A stretch of DNA of 54,798 nt from Clostridia bacterium (lineage in GTDB: Bacteria > Bacillota > Clostridia > Christensenellales > CAG-138). Under the pieces are notes generated by a model that was not told the DNA's origin, ran no database searches, and saw only the letters and a list, made by a program, of their open reading frames with translations. Within the stretch, counting starts at the first letter, position 1. Each line of letters starts with the position of its first letter. Positions 1 to 8,285 of the stretch are shown piece by piece. Where the stretch lies: positions 1 to 54,798 of the forward strand of contig JAFPWD010000016.1 in the NCBI GenBank assembly GCA_017395105.1, written 5' to 3'. Both the position numbers and the translations under genes were made by a program.

Positions 1-85
1 ATTCAGGTATACTATAATAATATCCGTCATACTCCCTCGTAAGCTCGACTTCTTCAAAGTATTCTGTTATTCCGTTCCTTTCCAT
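1..85 (-). CDS. 5' end of a gene running off the left edge; possibly a transposase
   Basis: An open frame on the minus strand starts at an ATG at 83-85 and runs out of the window. The 28 visible residues begin MERNGITEYF and include REYDGYYYSI. The pattern of a short acidic start followed by an EYDGY motif recalls the N-terminus of ISAs1/H-repeat-type transposases, but this is from memory and too short to be sure. A TATAAT-like box lies about 10 bases upstream and there is no convincing ribosome site, so the start is uncertain. Confidence 0.4.
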   Translation of the reverse strand, partial: MERNGITEYFEEVELTREYDGYYYSIPE

Positions 86-151
86 GCTGTGATTATATCG
101 TATTCCTCGCAGTATGTAAATTCAAAAATTGATTTCCGTGGTCAATACCTA

Positions 152-180
152 TTGAAAATTGCGCCGTTTAATGGTAATAT
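152..180 (+). promoter_or_regulatory. Probable promoter of purA
   Basis: TTGAAA (152-157), a 17-base spacer, then TAATAT (175-180), about 70 bases before the chosen purA start. The -10 box is imperfect (4 of 6). No purine riboswitch or other structure is evident between it and the gene. Confidence 0.5.
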
Positions 181-249
181 TATATGCAGTGGAATTATGC
201 GTGCGCGGCAAACGCAATGCGCCTTCCGCTAATAATGCGAGGTATTTTT

Positions 250-1575
250 ATGAACAACAGCAAATTCGATAACGATACTCTTATCAAGGATAAGCGCAAG
301 ATGGACACCTGCGCCATAGTCGGCGTCAACTGGGGCGACGAGGGCAAGGGCAGGATGGTCGATCTTATCGCCGAGGATTACGACGTTGTGGTGCGCTATC
401 AGGGCGGCAATAACGCGGGGCATACCATTAAAAACGACTGCGGAACCTTCGCGCTGAACCTGCTTCCGAGCGGCATTTTCCGCCATGAAAAGATGAATAT
501 TCTCGGCAGCGGCATGGTGGTGGATATCCGCCATCTCTGCGGCGAGATGGATAAGCTGCGCGCTGCGGGCGTTCAAATCGACCCCGAAAACCTTATGATA
601 AGCGAAAGGGCGATCATCGTTATGCCCTATCACGTTGCGCTCGACGGGCTCGAGGAAACCAGGCTTTCCGACCGTCCCTACGGCTCAACCAAGCGCGGCA
701 TCGCGCCCGTTTACGGCGATAAATTCATGAAAAAAGGTCTGATGATGGGCGAGCTTTTCGACCGCGAATATCTCATCTCCCATTTGAAGGACGTGCTCGA
801 GTTCAAAAACCTTCAGATAACCGGCGTTTACGGCGGCGAAGCCTTCACGCTCGAAGCCATGATCGAATATCTCGATACCTACGGCGAGGTTTTGAAGCCC
901 TATATCGGCGACACCGGCGCCTATATCAGAAAGGCCGCGCGCGAGGGCAAAAAGATCCTCTACGAGGCGCAGCTCGGCGCGCTCCGCGATATCGATTTCG
1001 GCATCTATCCATACACTTCCTCGAGTTCACCCCTTGCCGCATACGCGCCCGTCGGCTCCGGCGCGCCGGATATTCCGGTGAACCGCGTTATCGGCATAGT
1101 TAAGGCGTATTCAAGCTGCGTTGGCGAAGGTCCGTTCACCTGCGAATGGTTCGGCAAGGAGGCGGAGGAGCTTCGCGAGGCGGGCGGCGAATACGGCGCG
1201 GCGACCGGAAGGCCGAGAAGGGTCGGCCCGATCGACATAGTTGCCACAAGGTACGGCGTTACCGCACAGGGCGCGACCGAGATTGCGCTCACAAAGCTCG
1301 ACGTGCTCTCCTATATGAAGCAGATACCGATCTGCATCGAGTATGAAGTAAACGGCGAAAGGACGGGCGAGTTCCCGTTCCCCGCAAGGCTCGCCGAGGC
1401 AAAGCCCGTGTTCATCACAATGCCGGGCTGGGGCGTGGATATCAGCCACATCAGAAAATATGAGGATCTGCCCGAAACGGCAAGGAACTATATCGAGTTC
1501 GTGGAGCAGCAGCTCGGCTGCCGCATAAGCTTCGTTTCGGTCGGCCCCGGCAGGGAAGAGATAATTCTCAGATGA
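250..1575 (+). CDS. purA: Adenylosuccinate synthetase
   Basis: Cytosolic enzyme joining IMP and aspartate with GTP to form adenylosuccinate, the first step from IMP to AMP. The N-terminal P-loop-like motif VNWGDEGKGR (about residues 26-35) carries the catalytic Asp. GGNNAGHT, SSCVGEGPF and TGRPRRVGPID follow in the family order. The ATG at 250 was chosen because GAGG sits 7 bases upstream; earlier in-frame starts lack this. The protein is 441 residues, slightly longer than usual because of a 17-residue N-terminal extension. One divergence: the usual EGAQG region reads YEAQLGALRDID. purB follows after 88 bases, so the two AMP-branch genes are probably co-transcribed. Confidence 0.95.
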   Translation: MNNSKFDNDTLIKDKRKMDTCAIVGVNWGDEGKGRMVDLIAEDYDVVVRYQGGNNAGHTIKNDCGTFALNLLPSGIFRHEKMNILGSGMVVDIRHLCGEMDKLRAAGVQIDPENLMISERAIIVMPYHVALDGLEETRLSDRPYGSTKRGIAPVYGDKFMKKGLMMGELFDREYLISHLKDVLEFKNLQITGVYGGEAFTLEAMIEYLDTYGEVLKPYIGDTGAYIRKAAREGKKILYEAQLGALRDIDFGIYPYTSSSSPLAAYAPVGSGAPDIPVNRVIGIVKAYSSCVGEGPFTCEWFGKEAEELREAGGEYGAATGRPRRVGPIDIVATRYGVTAQGATEIALTKLDVLSYMKQIPICIEYEVNGERTGEFPFPARLAEAKPVFITMPGWGVDISHIRKYEDLPETARNYIEFVEQQLGCRISFVSVGPGREEIILR

Positions 1576-1663
1576 TCTCGCTCTCTTTCGCTCAACAGCT
1601 TCCCGCTTTGGGCGAATTCTTTTCAAAACTTATAAAGCAAACAGCCCAAAGAAAGGTAAAAAA

Positions 1664-3076
1664 ATGAAACCCTATTACGAAAGTCCGCTTTCCTCGCGCT
1701 ATGCTTCAGACTATATGCTGCGCCTGTTTTCGCCCGATAAGCGCTATCAAACCTGGAGAAAGCTCTGGGTGGCGCTTGCCCGCGCCGAGCATAAGCTCGG
1801 CCTTCCCGTAACGAGCGAGCAGGTGGCGGAGCTTGAAGCGCACGTGGACGACGAGATAGACTACGCCGCCGTTGCCGAAAAGGAAAAGCTTCTGAGGCAC
1901 GACGTTATGGCGCATATCCATGTTTACGGCGAAAGCTGCCCGAACGCCGCCGGAATAATCCACCTCGGCGCAACGAGCTGCTACGTTACGGATAATGCCG
2001 ATCTCATGCTCTACCGCGATGCGCTTCACTACATTCGCGGTGAGCTCTGCGCGGTCATAAAGGCGCTTTGCGATTTCGCAATGGAATACCGCGATATGCC
2101 CACGCTCGGCTACACGCATTTTCAGCCCGCGCAGCTCGTAACGGTCGGAAAACGCGCAACGCTCTGGGCGCAGGACTTCCTGCTCGATCTTGAAGAACTC
2201 GATTTCGTGATAGCAAATCTGCATTTCCACGGCTGCCGAGGCACCACGGGTACCGATGCAAGCTTCCTCTCCCTGCTCGAGGGCGACGAGGAGAAGGTAA
2301 AAAAGCTCAGCATGCTGATCGCCGAGGAGTGCGGCTTCTCCACCATATTCCCGGTGGCGGGGCAGACCTACCCGAGGAAGTACGACAGCCGCATACTGAA
2401 CGTGCTTTCGTCCATCGCTCAAAGCGCGTACCGCTTTGCAAACGATATGCGCCTTCTTCAGCATCTTCGCCAGGTCGAGGAGCCGTTTGAGAAGAATCAG
2501 GTCGGCTCATCAGCCATGGCGTATAAGCGCAATCCCATGCGCTGCGAGCGTATATGCTCGCTCTCGCGCTACATCATGGCGGATGCGCTGAACGCGCCGA
2601 TGACCGCCTCAACGCAATGGTTCGAGCGCACGCTCGACGATTCCGCAAACCGCCGCATCTCGCTGCCCGAGGGCTTCCTTGCCTGCGATGCGGTGCTCAG
2701 GCTCATGCGCAACGTCACCGCCGGCATCCACGTGAACGAAAAGATAGTGGAAAAGACCGTGCTCGAATATCTGCCGTTCATCGCAACGGAGAACCTTCTT
2801 ATGAGCGCCGTCAAGAAGGGCGGCGACCGCCAGGCGCTCCATGAAGTTATCAGACGGAATTCCATGGAAGCGACCGCCCGCATGAAGGAGGGGGAGAGCT
2901 GCGATCTTCTGGACAGGCTCTCAAGCGACCCCGAATTCCCGCTAACCCGCGAGGAGATAACCGCCGTGCTCGACCCGAAGGCGTTTACGGGCAGAAGTGC
3001 GCATCAGGTGGAGGAGTTCGTTGCGGCGGTGAAGCTCGATGGCATCAGCACCGATGAAGTGAGCATTAACGTTTAA
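1664..3076 (+). CDS. purB: Adenylosuccinate lyase
   Basis: Splits adenylosuccinate to AMP plus fumarate, and SAICAR to AICAR, in purine synthesis. It belongs to the fumarase/aspartase superfamily. The signature loop GSSAMAYKRNP (about residues 281-291) contains the catalytic serine, and the upstream segment TLGYTHFQPAQ is the second conserved block. Length is 470 residues, normal for the family. AAAGAAAGG lies just before the ATG. It directly follows purA, the enzyme producing its substrate, and is followed 16 bases later by a lipoprotein gene that may share the transcript. Confidence 0.95.
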   Translation: MKPYYESPLSSRYASDYMLRLFSPDKRYQTWRKLWVALARAEHKLGLPVTSEQVAELEAHVDDEIDYAAVAEKEKLLRHDVMAHIHVYGESCPNAAGIIHLGATSCYVTDNADLMLYRDALHYIRGELCAVIKALCDFAMEYRDMPTLGYTHFQPAQLVTVGKRATLWAQDFLLDLEELDFVIANLHFHGCRGTTGTDASFLSLLEGDEEKVKKLSMLIAEECGFSTIFPVAGQTYPRKYDSRILNVLSSIAQSAYRFANDMRLLQHLRQVEEPFEKNQVGSSAMAYKRNPMRCERICSLSRYIMADALNAPMTASTQWFERTLDDSANRRISLPEGFLACDAVLRLMRNVTAGIHVNEKIVEKTVLEYLPFIATENLLMSAVKKGGDRQALHEVIRRNSMEATARMKEGESCDLLDRLSSDPEFPLTREEITAVLDPKAFTGRSAHQVEEFVAAVKLDGISTDEVSINV

Positions 3077-3092
3077 TTTTAGGAGTCATGTT

Positions 3093-3752
3093 ATGAAAAA
3101 GCTTTTTATTATTCTTCTTTCGTCCGCGCTCGCTTTCTCGGCGCTTGCATGCGGCAAGAGCAAAAATACCGAGGGAAAAACGCCCGAGCAGAAAATCGAA
3201 ACCGATGCTCCGAGCGGCGTTGTTCCGCCCTCGAGCGGCTCAAGCGATGGGATCTCGGGCGAGCTTCTTCCGGGCATGTTTACGGTTTTCAAAAGAGTTG
3301 GCGGCTTAAAGCTGAACGGAATCAGGCTTTCCGCCGAGCGCACCGGCACCCCCGGCGGCATAAACAACTGGGAGCCTTCGCTGACGATGATCCGAACCGT
3401 GTTCGAGCTGGACGAATGGATAGCCTACACTTTGGAATACGAATACGACGGCGAGCCCGCCAAGCTCGGTGTTTGGCTTTTCCCGCATCGCGAGCTTAGC
3501 GAGTATAAGGATATTTCGGAGATTGAGGGAGATACGTTCTTCTGCGAGTATGAGCTTCCCTACGAAACCTATCCGCTGCCGATCGACGATATGTTCGATC
3601 TTCAGACGAAATACCACGAAAGCGGCGAATACGACCTGCTTCTCACGCTGAACGGCGAGATCATCGGCGGAACGCTCCTGCAATTTCTTAAAAAAGGTGC
3701 GCTCTATGGAATGAGCGACGAGCAGATCGCCTCTATGATGGCGGTGGGATGA
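3093..3752 (+). CDS. Lipoprotein of unknown function
   Basis: The 219-residue protein begins MKKLFIILLSSALAFSALAC, a classic lipoprotein signal with lipobox SALAC, so it should be exported and lipid-anchored at Cys20. A Ser/Gly/Pro-rich linker (about residues 25-55) leads into a compact acidic domain rich in aromatic and beta-prone residues. I do not recognise that domain. AGGAGT precedes the ATG. It sits 16 bases after purB and ends at a strong terminator, so it may be the last gene of the purA-purB unit, but nothing ties it to purine metabolism. Confidence 0.8.
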   Translation: MKKLFIILLSSALAFSALACGKSKNTEGKTPEQKIETDAPSGVVPPSSGSSDGISGELLPGMFTVFKRVGGLKLNGIRLSAERTGTPGGINNWEPSLTMIRTVFELDEWIAYTLEYEYDGEPAKLGVWLFPHRELSEYKDISEIEGDTFFCEYELPYETYPLPIDDMFDLQTKYHESGEYDLLLTLNGEIIGGTLLQFLKKGALYGMSDEQIASMMAVG

Positions 3753-3770
3753 AAGCTGAATTAAAACCAA

Positions 3771-3805
3771 AATACGCTCCGATTTGCTTTCGGAGCGTAT
3801 TTTTA
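3771..3805. terminator. Bidirectional terminator between convergent genes
   Basis: A perfect 12-bp stem (AATACGCTCCGA at 3771-3782 with TCGGAGCGTATT at 3790-3801) and a 7-base loop, followed by TTTTAT on the plus strand and by TTGGTTTTAA on the minus strand. It can stop both the purA-purB-lipoprotein transcript and the leftward gene ending at 3823. Confidence 0.9.
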
Positions 3806-3822
3806 TATTGCGTCATACTTCG

Positions 3823-4986
3823 TTACGGTTCAAACAGCGCGGATAGGCGATCATAGAATGAGCGGTCGGTTTTTAAATAGTAAAAATCGTTTCTGCTTTC
3901 ATCAAAGATTATGCAATCACCGCTCTCCTTGCCGAGCGTTATTAGGAACGTGACCGAGTCCCAATGCGTAACATGCTCGCTGCGTTTTCCATAAACGGTG
4001 GTTACCGTGAAAAGGTCGGAATATGTTTGCCCATGCGCTTCTAAATGATCTAAAAGCTCGGCGGAATCGATGATCTTTAAAAGCTCGAAAACTTCTCTTC
4101 GCTCATCGATATCGATACCTGCAACAAACGAGTGACGAGAGCTGCCTATATACCCCTCGGAACTGTTTTTCCTAATAGTGAGCTTATCGGGCAGGAAAAG
4201 GTCATCGTTATAATCGACCTTGGAATAATCGGGAACGATATAGAATACGGTCGGGTTGTAGTCCACCGCTGTGAGCTCGACCTCAAGCTCGTTCACACCT
4301 ATGATGGCTTTGAACCTGTCGGGCTCGTTTCCGGAGAGCGAAAAGGAATACAGCGTATAATCAGGGTAGTAATCGCCGCTATGCATAGCGTTTATTACAA
4401 GTGTGGAGGTAAAAAGCCCATCCACGACACCGGATTCTATCAGGGGAGTCCGGCCGGTGTTTGGCAGTGCAGCAAGATAGAAGCGGCGCGGCTCGCCGCG
4501 GTACTCGGCATCATAGCGCAAAAGACCGACAGGAGTATGGCGAGTGCTGTTTTTACCGGGAAGCGTATCGAGCCATTGGCGCACCTTTTCGGCGGTCTGA
4601 GCATCCTTTTCCTCGCAGTATGCTTCAAAGGTAAGGGCTGTATTGTAGGGCGTTTTGATACGAACGCCGCTGTCGCGATTCTTCAGCATACTTGCAAAAT
4701 ACAGCAGAAAAATCGGTATCACGATCAGCGAAGCTATAACGAAGCCTATGCCGCCTAAGCCGCTTTTGCCGTCCGTGCGCGGTGTGCGGGTGAGAAGGTA
4801 GATTATAAAGCCCATCAGGGCGGGGGCGAGCGCGGCGATGAGCGCCCAGCGCAGGGCGTACATACCGCGGCGCTTTGCATCACGGTAGACATAGCCTCCT
4901 ATTATCACGGCGGCGAGGACTAAGAGCGCCGCAATTGCCGCGAGCAGCAGGATGTTATTTATTGCCATTGATGGTACTGCACTCAT
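3823..4986 (-). CDS. Membrane protein, three N-terminal TM segments, unknown extracytoplasmic domain
   Basis: 387 residues. Three hydrophobic segments lie at roughly residues 9-33, 45-66 and 79-100. The segment VYRDAKRRGM...IIYLLTR between the first two resembles the short cardiolipin-synthase-N/PLDc_N-like membrane module of Gram-positive bacteria. The remaining 280 residues form a soluble domain I do not recognise. AGGAGG lies 9 bases before the ATG. Its start overlaps the end of the preceding small membrane-protein gene by 32 bases, placing it third in an ECF sigma operon. A role in envelope stress sensing is only an inference from that position. Confidence 0.75.
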   Translation of the reverse strand: MSAVPSMAINNILLLAAIAALLVLAAVIIGGYVYRDAKRRGMYALRWALIAALAPALMGFIIYLLTRTPRTDGKSGLGGIGFVIASLIVIPIFLLYFASMLKNRDSGVRIKTPYNTALTFEAYCEEKDAQTAEKVRQWLDTLPGKNSTRHTPVGLLRYDAEYRGEPRRFYLAALPNTGRTPLIESGVVDGLFTSTLVINAMHSGDYYPDYTLYSFSLSGNEPDRFKAIIGVNELEVELTAVDYNPTVFYIVPDYSKVDYNDDLFLPDKLTIRKNSSEGYIGSSRHSFVAGIDIDERREVFELLKIIDSAELLDHLEAHGQTYSDLFTVTTVYGKRSEHVTHWDSVTFLITLGKESGDCIIFDESRNDFYYLKTDRSFYDRLSALFEP

Positions 4987-5257
4987 GCTTCCTATCCTCC
5001 TTCACTGAAAATGCGGCGGCGCAAAGAAGGCTGCCGAGCGCGGAAAACGCTATGAACGCGATGCAAATGCCGGTGAGAATCTGGTCGGTTTTATAGGCTC
5101 TTGCCGCAAGCAGCGCGGCGGTAGCGTACACGGGAAGATACGCAAACATGAGCAGCAGCGCAAGGCGCTTCGAACGCTTTTTTTCGAGCGTGTCACGAAG
5201 CACATTCTCATTCAATGCGGGCGGTTTTTCGGCTTCAAAATCATAGATATTCCTCAT
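4955..5257 (-). CDS. Small membrane protein, possible anti-sigma partner
   Basis: A 100-residue protein with a charged N-terminal tail (about 30 residues) and two to three hydrophobic helices (about 32-50, 60-85). It overlaps the 3' end of the ECF sigma gene by 17 bases and the next membrane gene by 32 bases, so all three are translationally coupled. A small membrane protein encoded right after an ECF sigma factor is often its anti-sigma factor. No zinc-binding anti-sigma motif (HxxxCxxC) is visible, so this is inference from position. Confidence 0.7.
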   Translation of the reverse strand: MRNIYDFEAEKPPALNENVLRDTLEKKRSKRLALLLMFAYLPVYATAALLAARAYKTDQILTGICIAFIAFSALGSLLCAAAFSVKEDRKHECSTINGNK

Positions 5258-5729
5258 CTTTGAGCACCTCCTTGAGCAGTTTTCGGGCTTTGTTCAAACG
5301 GGATTTAACGGTTCCAATGGGTATCGACAGCGCCTTTGCGGTTTCTTCTATATCAAATCCACGGAAGTAGTAGAGTATCACGCTCAGCCGCAGCTTTTCG
5401 GGAAGCATGTCTATCGCGCGGCGAATCTCGGCATGGCTATCGCTTTCGGGTGCGGGCGCGGCATCCATAAGCCTTTGCTTCTCCTCCGCATCAGAAAAAT
5501 CGATAATCGGGCTTCGCATAAGGCGGCGCAGCGAGCTTCGGTAGGTGTTCACGCATATTGCCGTGAGCCACGGCTCGAAGGGCAGGGAAGGATCGTAGCT
5601 TTTGATGCTTTTGAGCACCTTTAGCCAGGTGTCCTGATAAAGATCGTCCGCCTCATGCCGATCCTTCGTGAGCGTCAGGCAAAGCCCGTAAATGCGCCTG
5701 CCGTGCGCTTCAATGTATTCGTTTATCAA
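5241..5729 (-). CDS. ECF-type RNA polymerase sigma factor
   Basis: Directs RNA polymerase to alternative promoters. Region 2 (about residues 1-65 from the chosen start) holds EADDLYQDTWLKV, and region 4 (about 100-155) holds the helix-turn-helix GFDIEETAKALSIPIGTVKSRL. Length is about 162 residues, normal for the family. I chose the TTG at 5727-5729 because AAGGGAGGT lies 7 bases upstream and the encoded start INEYIEAHGRR is where region 2 begins. The ATG further upstream (5747) has no ribosome site. First gene of a three-gene coupled operon with two membrane proteins. Confidence 0.9.
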   Translation of the reverse strand: MINEYIEAHGRRIYGLCLTLTKDRHEADDLYQDTWLKVLKSIKSYDPSLPFEPWLTAICVNTYRSSLRRLMRSPIIDFSDAEEKQRLMDAAPAPESDSHAEIRRAIDMLPEKLRLSVILYYFRGFDIEETAKALSIPIGTVKSRLNKARKLLKEVLKDEEYL

Positions 5730-5825
5730 CGCCGCACCTCCCTTCATAAGCAAATACCGCAAAAACACCGAAAAGGTTCACGGCTTGGCGCGAAAACCGA
5801 AATATATTTGAGTTTGGAGCATAAT

Positions 5826-5874
5826 AAAAGCGCGGACAAGCATATCCTCATGAGGATGAGCCACTTTCCGCGCC
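5826..5874 (-). terminator. Terminator after the SDR-DUF4177 pair
   Basis: On the minus strand an outer stem (GCGCGGA with TCCGCGC, 5830-5836 and 5867-5873) encloses an inner perfect palindrome ATCCTCATGAGGAT (5844-5857) and is followed by TTTTATTAT. It lies just past the stop of the DUF4177 gene. The branched shape is unusual for a simple terminator. Confidence 0.65.
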
Positions 5875-5887
5875 AATGGAAACGACC

Positions 5888-6079
5888 TTAGAACGAAGGC
5901 AGCGAGCTTTTGACTTCCCTTTCAAAGGTAACGAGCAAATAGCTGTTCATATAATCGGAAGTCGATAAAACGCGCCAGCCTTCGCGCGCCATGGCATTCA
6001 GCTCATCGGTGAAGCTTGCCTCGAGCTTCTCTGTCTTAAATGCTGGGTATTTCAGTATCTTGACCTTGTATTCAAACAT
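5888..6079 (-). CDS. DUF4177-family small protein
   Basis: A 63-residue protein beginning MFEYKVKILK. The layout (FEYKV strand, an ELNAMAREGWRVLS helix, then a final strand) matches the small DUF4177 family, of unknown function. The ATG at 6079 was chosen because AAAGGAG sits about 7 bases upstream; the frame extends further 5' but without a ribosome site. It lies 31 bases after the short-chain dehydrogenase gene and before a terminator, so it is probably the last gene of that transcript. Confidence 0.75.
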   Translation of the reverse strand: MFEYKVKILKYPAFKTEKLEASFTDELNAMAREGWRVLSTSDYMNSYLLVTFEREVKSSLPSF

Positions 6080-6110
6080 TGTTTTTTCTCCTTTCATATA
6101 TGGCAAGAGA

Positions 6111-6908
6111 TCATTTGCCCTTTGCATACATCTTGCCTACTATCCAATTCGTGAGCCTTGCGGGAAGCATTTTCGCGAGCACGAGGAAGAGCTTATATTG
6201 GAATCCCGCCGTGGAGAGCGGCTTGGGGTTCCTCTTTTTTGAAAGCGAAAGCATCTTCTTGGCTATCGCGGAGGGGGGCATGCCGTTCTGCTCGTCCTTC
6301 TCCATCGAAGCAACGGAGTTTTTCAGCGCTCCGTATGCCTTTTCGCCCGCTTCGCTCTTTTCGCGTGCGCCGGTGAAGCCCGTTTTGATATCGCCCGGGA
6401 GCACCGCGCAAACCTTCACCCCATACGGGCGCACCTCGTTCGCCGTGCCGAGCACAAGCGCGTTTATAGCAGCCTTCGTTGAAGAATAATAGGTCTGAAA
6501 GGGGATGGGTATGCTTCCCGCCACAGAGCCGGTAACGATTATATGCCCGCGCCCCTTTTCGCGCATATAGGGAAGCGCCGCTCTTATGCAGGCAGCCGTG
6601 CCGAAGAAATTTACATCAAACTGCTTCTTCGCCTCGCTCATCTCGGTGAACTCCACCGCGCCAGATATGCCGAAGCCCGCGTTGCAAACGAGCACGTCTA
6701 CTCGCCCCTCGACCTCGATAATTCGTTCGATGGCGGAGCTTACGGCGGCTTCGTCGGTAACGTCGCAGGGTATGCTGACCGAGCCCGAGACCTGGCATTC
6801 CCTGCGGCTTATGCCGTAAACCCTGTCGCCGTTAGCTAAAAACTCCTTAACGGCAGCAAGCCCTATGCCGCTCGATGCGCCGGTGATGACTACGATTCGC
6901 TTTTCCAT
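6111..6908 (-). CDS. Short-chain dehydrogenase/reductase (candidate 3-ketosphinganine-type reductase)
   Basis: A 265-residue classical SDR with cofactor motif TGASSGIG (about residues 10-17), NAG at about 75-77, and catalytic Ser plus YYSSTK (Tyr-x-x-x-Lys). The C-terminal 40 residues are basic and hydrophobic, suggesting membrane association. Its substrate cannot be read from sequence. It lies immediately downstream of an alpha-oxoamine synthase resembling bacterial serine palmitoyltransferase. The matching next step would be NADPH reduction of a 3-keto sphingoid base, so that is the working guess; a generic SDR is equally allowed. A terminator separates the two genes, so they may be transcribed separately. 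Confidence 0.85.
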   Translation of the reverse strand: MEKRIVVITGASSGIGLAAVKEFLANGDRVYGISRRECQVSGSVSIPCDVTDEAAVSSAIERIIEVEGRVDVLVCNAGFGISGAVEFTEMSEAKKQFDVNFFGTAACIRAALPYMREKGRGHIIVTGSVAGSIPIPFQTYYSSTKAAINALVLGTANEVRPYGVKVCAVLPGDIKTGFTGAREKSEAGEKAYGALKNSVASMEKDEQNGMPPSAIAKKMLSLSKKRNPKPLSTAGFQYKLFLVLAKMLPARLTNWIVGKMYAKGK

Positions 6909-6954
6909 TCCATTACTCCAATAATAAAACTCTTACCTGAAAACTTATAATTTC

Positions 6955-6993
6955 CTAAGAGATCCCATCGGGATCTCATCCTCAACTATTCAC
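6955..6993 (-). repeat. Intergenic hairpin-plus-GTGAATAGT repeat, copy 1
   Basis: Read on the minus strand: AGTGAATAGTTGAGGATGA followed by the stem GAGATCCC/GGGATCTC (6959-6966 and 6970-6977, 3-base loop). It lies directly behind the terminator of the alpha-oxoamine synthase gene. The left part matches copies at about 9619-9664 and 11873-11917, while the stem differs in sequence but keeps its shape. Confidence 0.6.
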
Positions 6994-7023
6994 TAAAATT
7001 CGGGCGGAGTTCTCCGCCCGAAT
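6994..7023 (-). terminator. Terminator of the alpha-oxoamine synthase gene
   Basis: A perfect 12-bp stem (ATTCGGGCGGAG at 6998-7009 with CTCCGCCCGAAT at 7012-7023) and a 2-base loop, followed on the minus strand by TTTTAG. It begins 3 bases past the stop codon at 7027. Confidence 0.9.
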
Positions 7024-7026
7024 AAA

Positions 7027-8196
7027 TCAGTCCTCTTTGATAACTTTTTCGATGATATCCAGCGCCTCGTCGAGCAGCTCGGTGGTAAGGTTCGCCATGT
7101 AGCTGGTGCGAAGCAGGCACTCTCCCGGAGGGGTGGCGGGGGGCAGAACGGGGTTGACGTAAACTCCGCCGTCGTAAAGCTCCTTCGCCTTTTTGAAGGT
7201 GCGCATCTCCTCATAGGTGTAGATGGGAATGATCGGGGTGATGCTGTCCCTTATCTTGATGCCGCGCTCAAGGAGTCCCTTGCGCATATAGGCGGCAAGC
7301 TCCATCAGCCTGGTCACGTGCTCGGGCTCGGTTTTGAGGATGTGAAGCGCTTCGAGCGTGGTCGCGCAGTTTGCGGGCGTGATGCTCGCGCAGAAGATGA
7401 ACGGGCGCGAGGTGTGGCGAACGTAGTCCACAACGCGCTTATCGGCAACCATATAGCCGCCGAGGGAGGCGAGGGACTTGGAGAAGGTGCCCATGATGAT
7501 ATCCACCTTGTCGGTAAGTCCGAAATGATCCGCGGTGCCCCTGCCGCCGTTTCCGAGAACGCCGAGGCCGTGTGCATCGTCCACCATAACGCGGGCATTG
7601 TATTTTTCCGCAAGCGCAACTATCTCGGGAAGCTTGCAGATATCGCCGCCCATCGAGAAAACGCCGTCCGTCACGATCAGCTTGCCGCTGTCCAACGGAA
7701 CGCTCTGAAGCGCCGTTTCAAGATGCTCCATATCGCTGTGGTTGAAGCGGATGGTCTTGGCCCAGCTAAGCTTGCAGCCATCGTAGATACTGGCATGGTT
7801 TTCCTTATCGCAGAAGATATAATCGCCCCTGCCTGCTATCGCGGAGATGATGCCGAGATTGCTCTGGAAGCCCGTTGAGAAGGTCATGCAGGCCTCCTTG
7901 CCGATGAATTCGGCAAGCTCCGCTTCGAGCTGAATATGCAGATCGAGCGTGCCGTTCAAAAATCGGGAGCCGGAGCAGCCCGAGCCGTATTTTTCAATCG
8001 CCTTAACGCCCGCCTCTATAACGCGCGGGTCGCTCGTGAGACCGAGATAGTTGTTTGATCCGAGCATGATGCGGCGCTTGCCCTCCATCATGACCGTGGG
8101 TGCCTGGCGCGATTCGAGCTTGTGGAAATAGGGGTAGATGCCCGCTTCCATTGCCTGCTCGACCATTTCAATCCTACACTTATCGAAAAGATCCAT
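7027..8196 (-). CDS. Alpha-oxoamine synthase, serine palmitoyltransferase-like
   Basis: PLP-dependent enzyme of the BioF/Kbl/serine palmitoyltransferase family, condensing an amino acid with an acyl-CoA with loss of CO2. Visible landmarks are GSNNYLGL, GSGCSGSRFLNGT, FSTGFQSN, DDAHGLGVLG and the PLP-lysine motif GTFSKSLASLGG. N-terminal AGIYPYFHKLES and the phrase NHASIYDG resemble bacterial serine palmitoyltransferases, as in Bacteroides, more than biotin enzymes, and no other biotin gene is nearby. Length is 389 residues. The ATG at 8196 follows GGAG by about 6 bases; the frame runs on upstream without a better site. A strong promoter and an inverted repeat precede it. The exact acyl and amino-acid substrates are unproven. 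Confidence 0.85.
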   Translation of the reverse strand: MDLFDKCRIEMVEQAMEAGIYPYFHKLESRQAPTVMMEGKRRIMLGSNNYLGLTSDPRVIEAGVKAIEKYGSGCSGSRFLNGTLDLHIQLEAELAEFIGKEACMTFSTGFQSNLGIISAIAGRGDYIFCDKENHASIYDGCKLSWAKTIRFNHSDMEHLETALQSVPLDSGKLIVTDGVFSMGGDICKLPEIVALAEKYNARVMVDDAHGLGVLGNGGRGTADHFGLTDKVDIIMGTFSKSLASLGGYMVADKRVVDYVRHTSRPFIFCASITPANCATTLEALHILKTEPEHVTRLMELAAYMRKGLLERGIKIRDSITPIIPIYTYEEMRTFKKAKELYDGGVYVNPVLPPATPPGECLLRTSYMANLTTELLDEALDIIEKVIKED

Positions 8197-8233
8197 ACCG
8201 TTCTCCAAATCTATAGATTGCATAAAAAACCGA

Positions 8234-8281
8234 GGTGTAAAACGCGCGTATATCAAAGCACATACAACGCCATTTTACACC
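8234..8281 (-). promoter_or_regulatory. Inverted repeat, probable operator
   Basis: Perfect 9-bp arms GGTGTAAAA (8234-8242) and TTTTACACC (8273-8281), 30 bases apart, start where the alpha-oxoamine synthase transcript should begin. Position over the start site suggests a repressor-binding site or a leader stem. I cannot name the regulator. Confidence 0.5.
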
Positions 8282-8285
8282 CCAT

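Noticed and set aside
8234-8281. BirA or niacin (NiaR) operator
   Set aside because: The arms do not match the operator patterns that I recall for either regulator, and the neighbouring pncB lies upstream of this promoter rather than under it.
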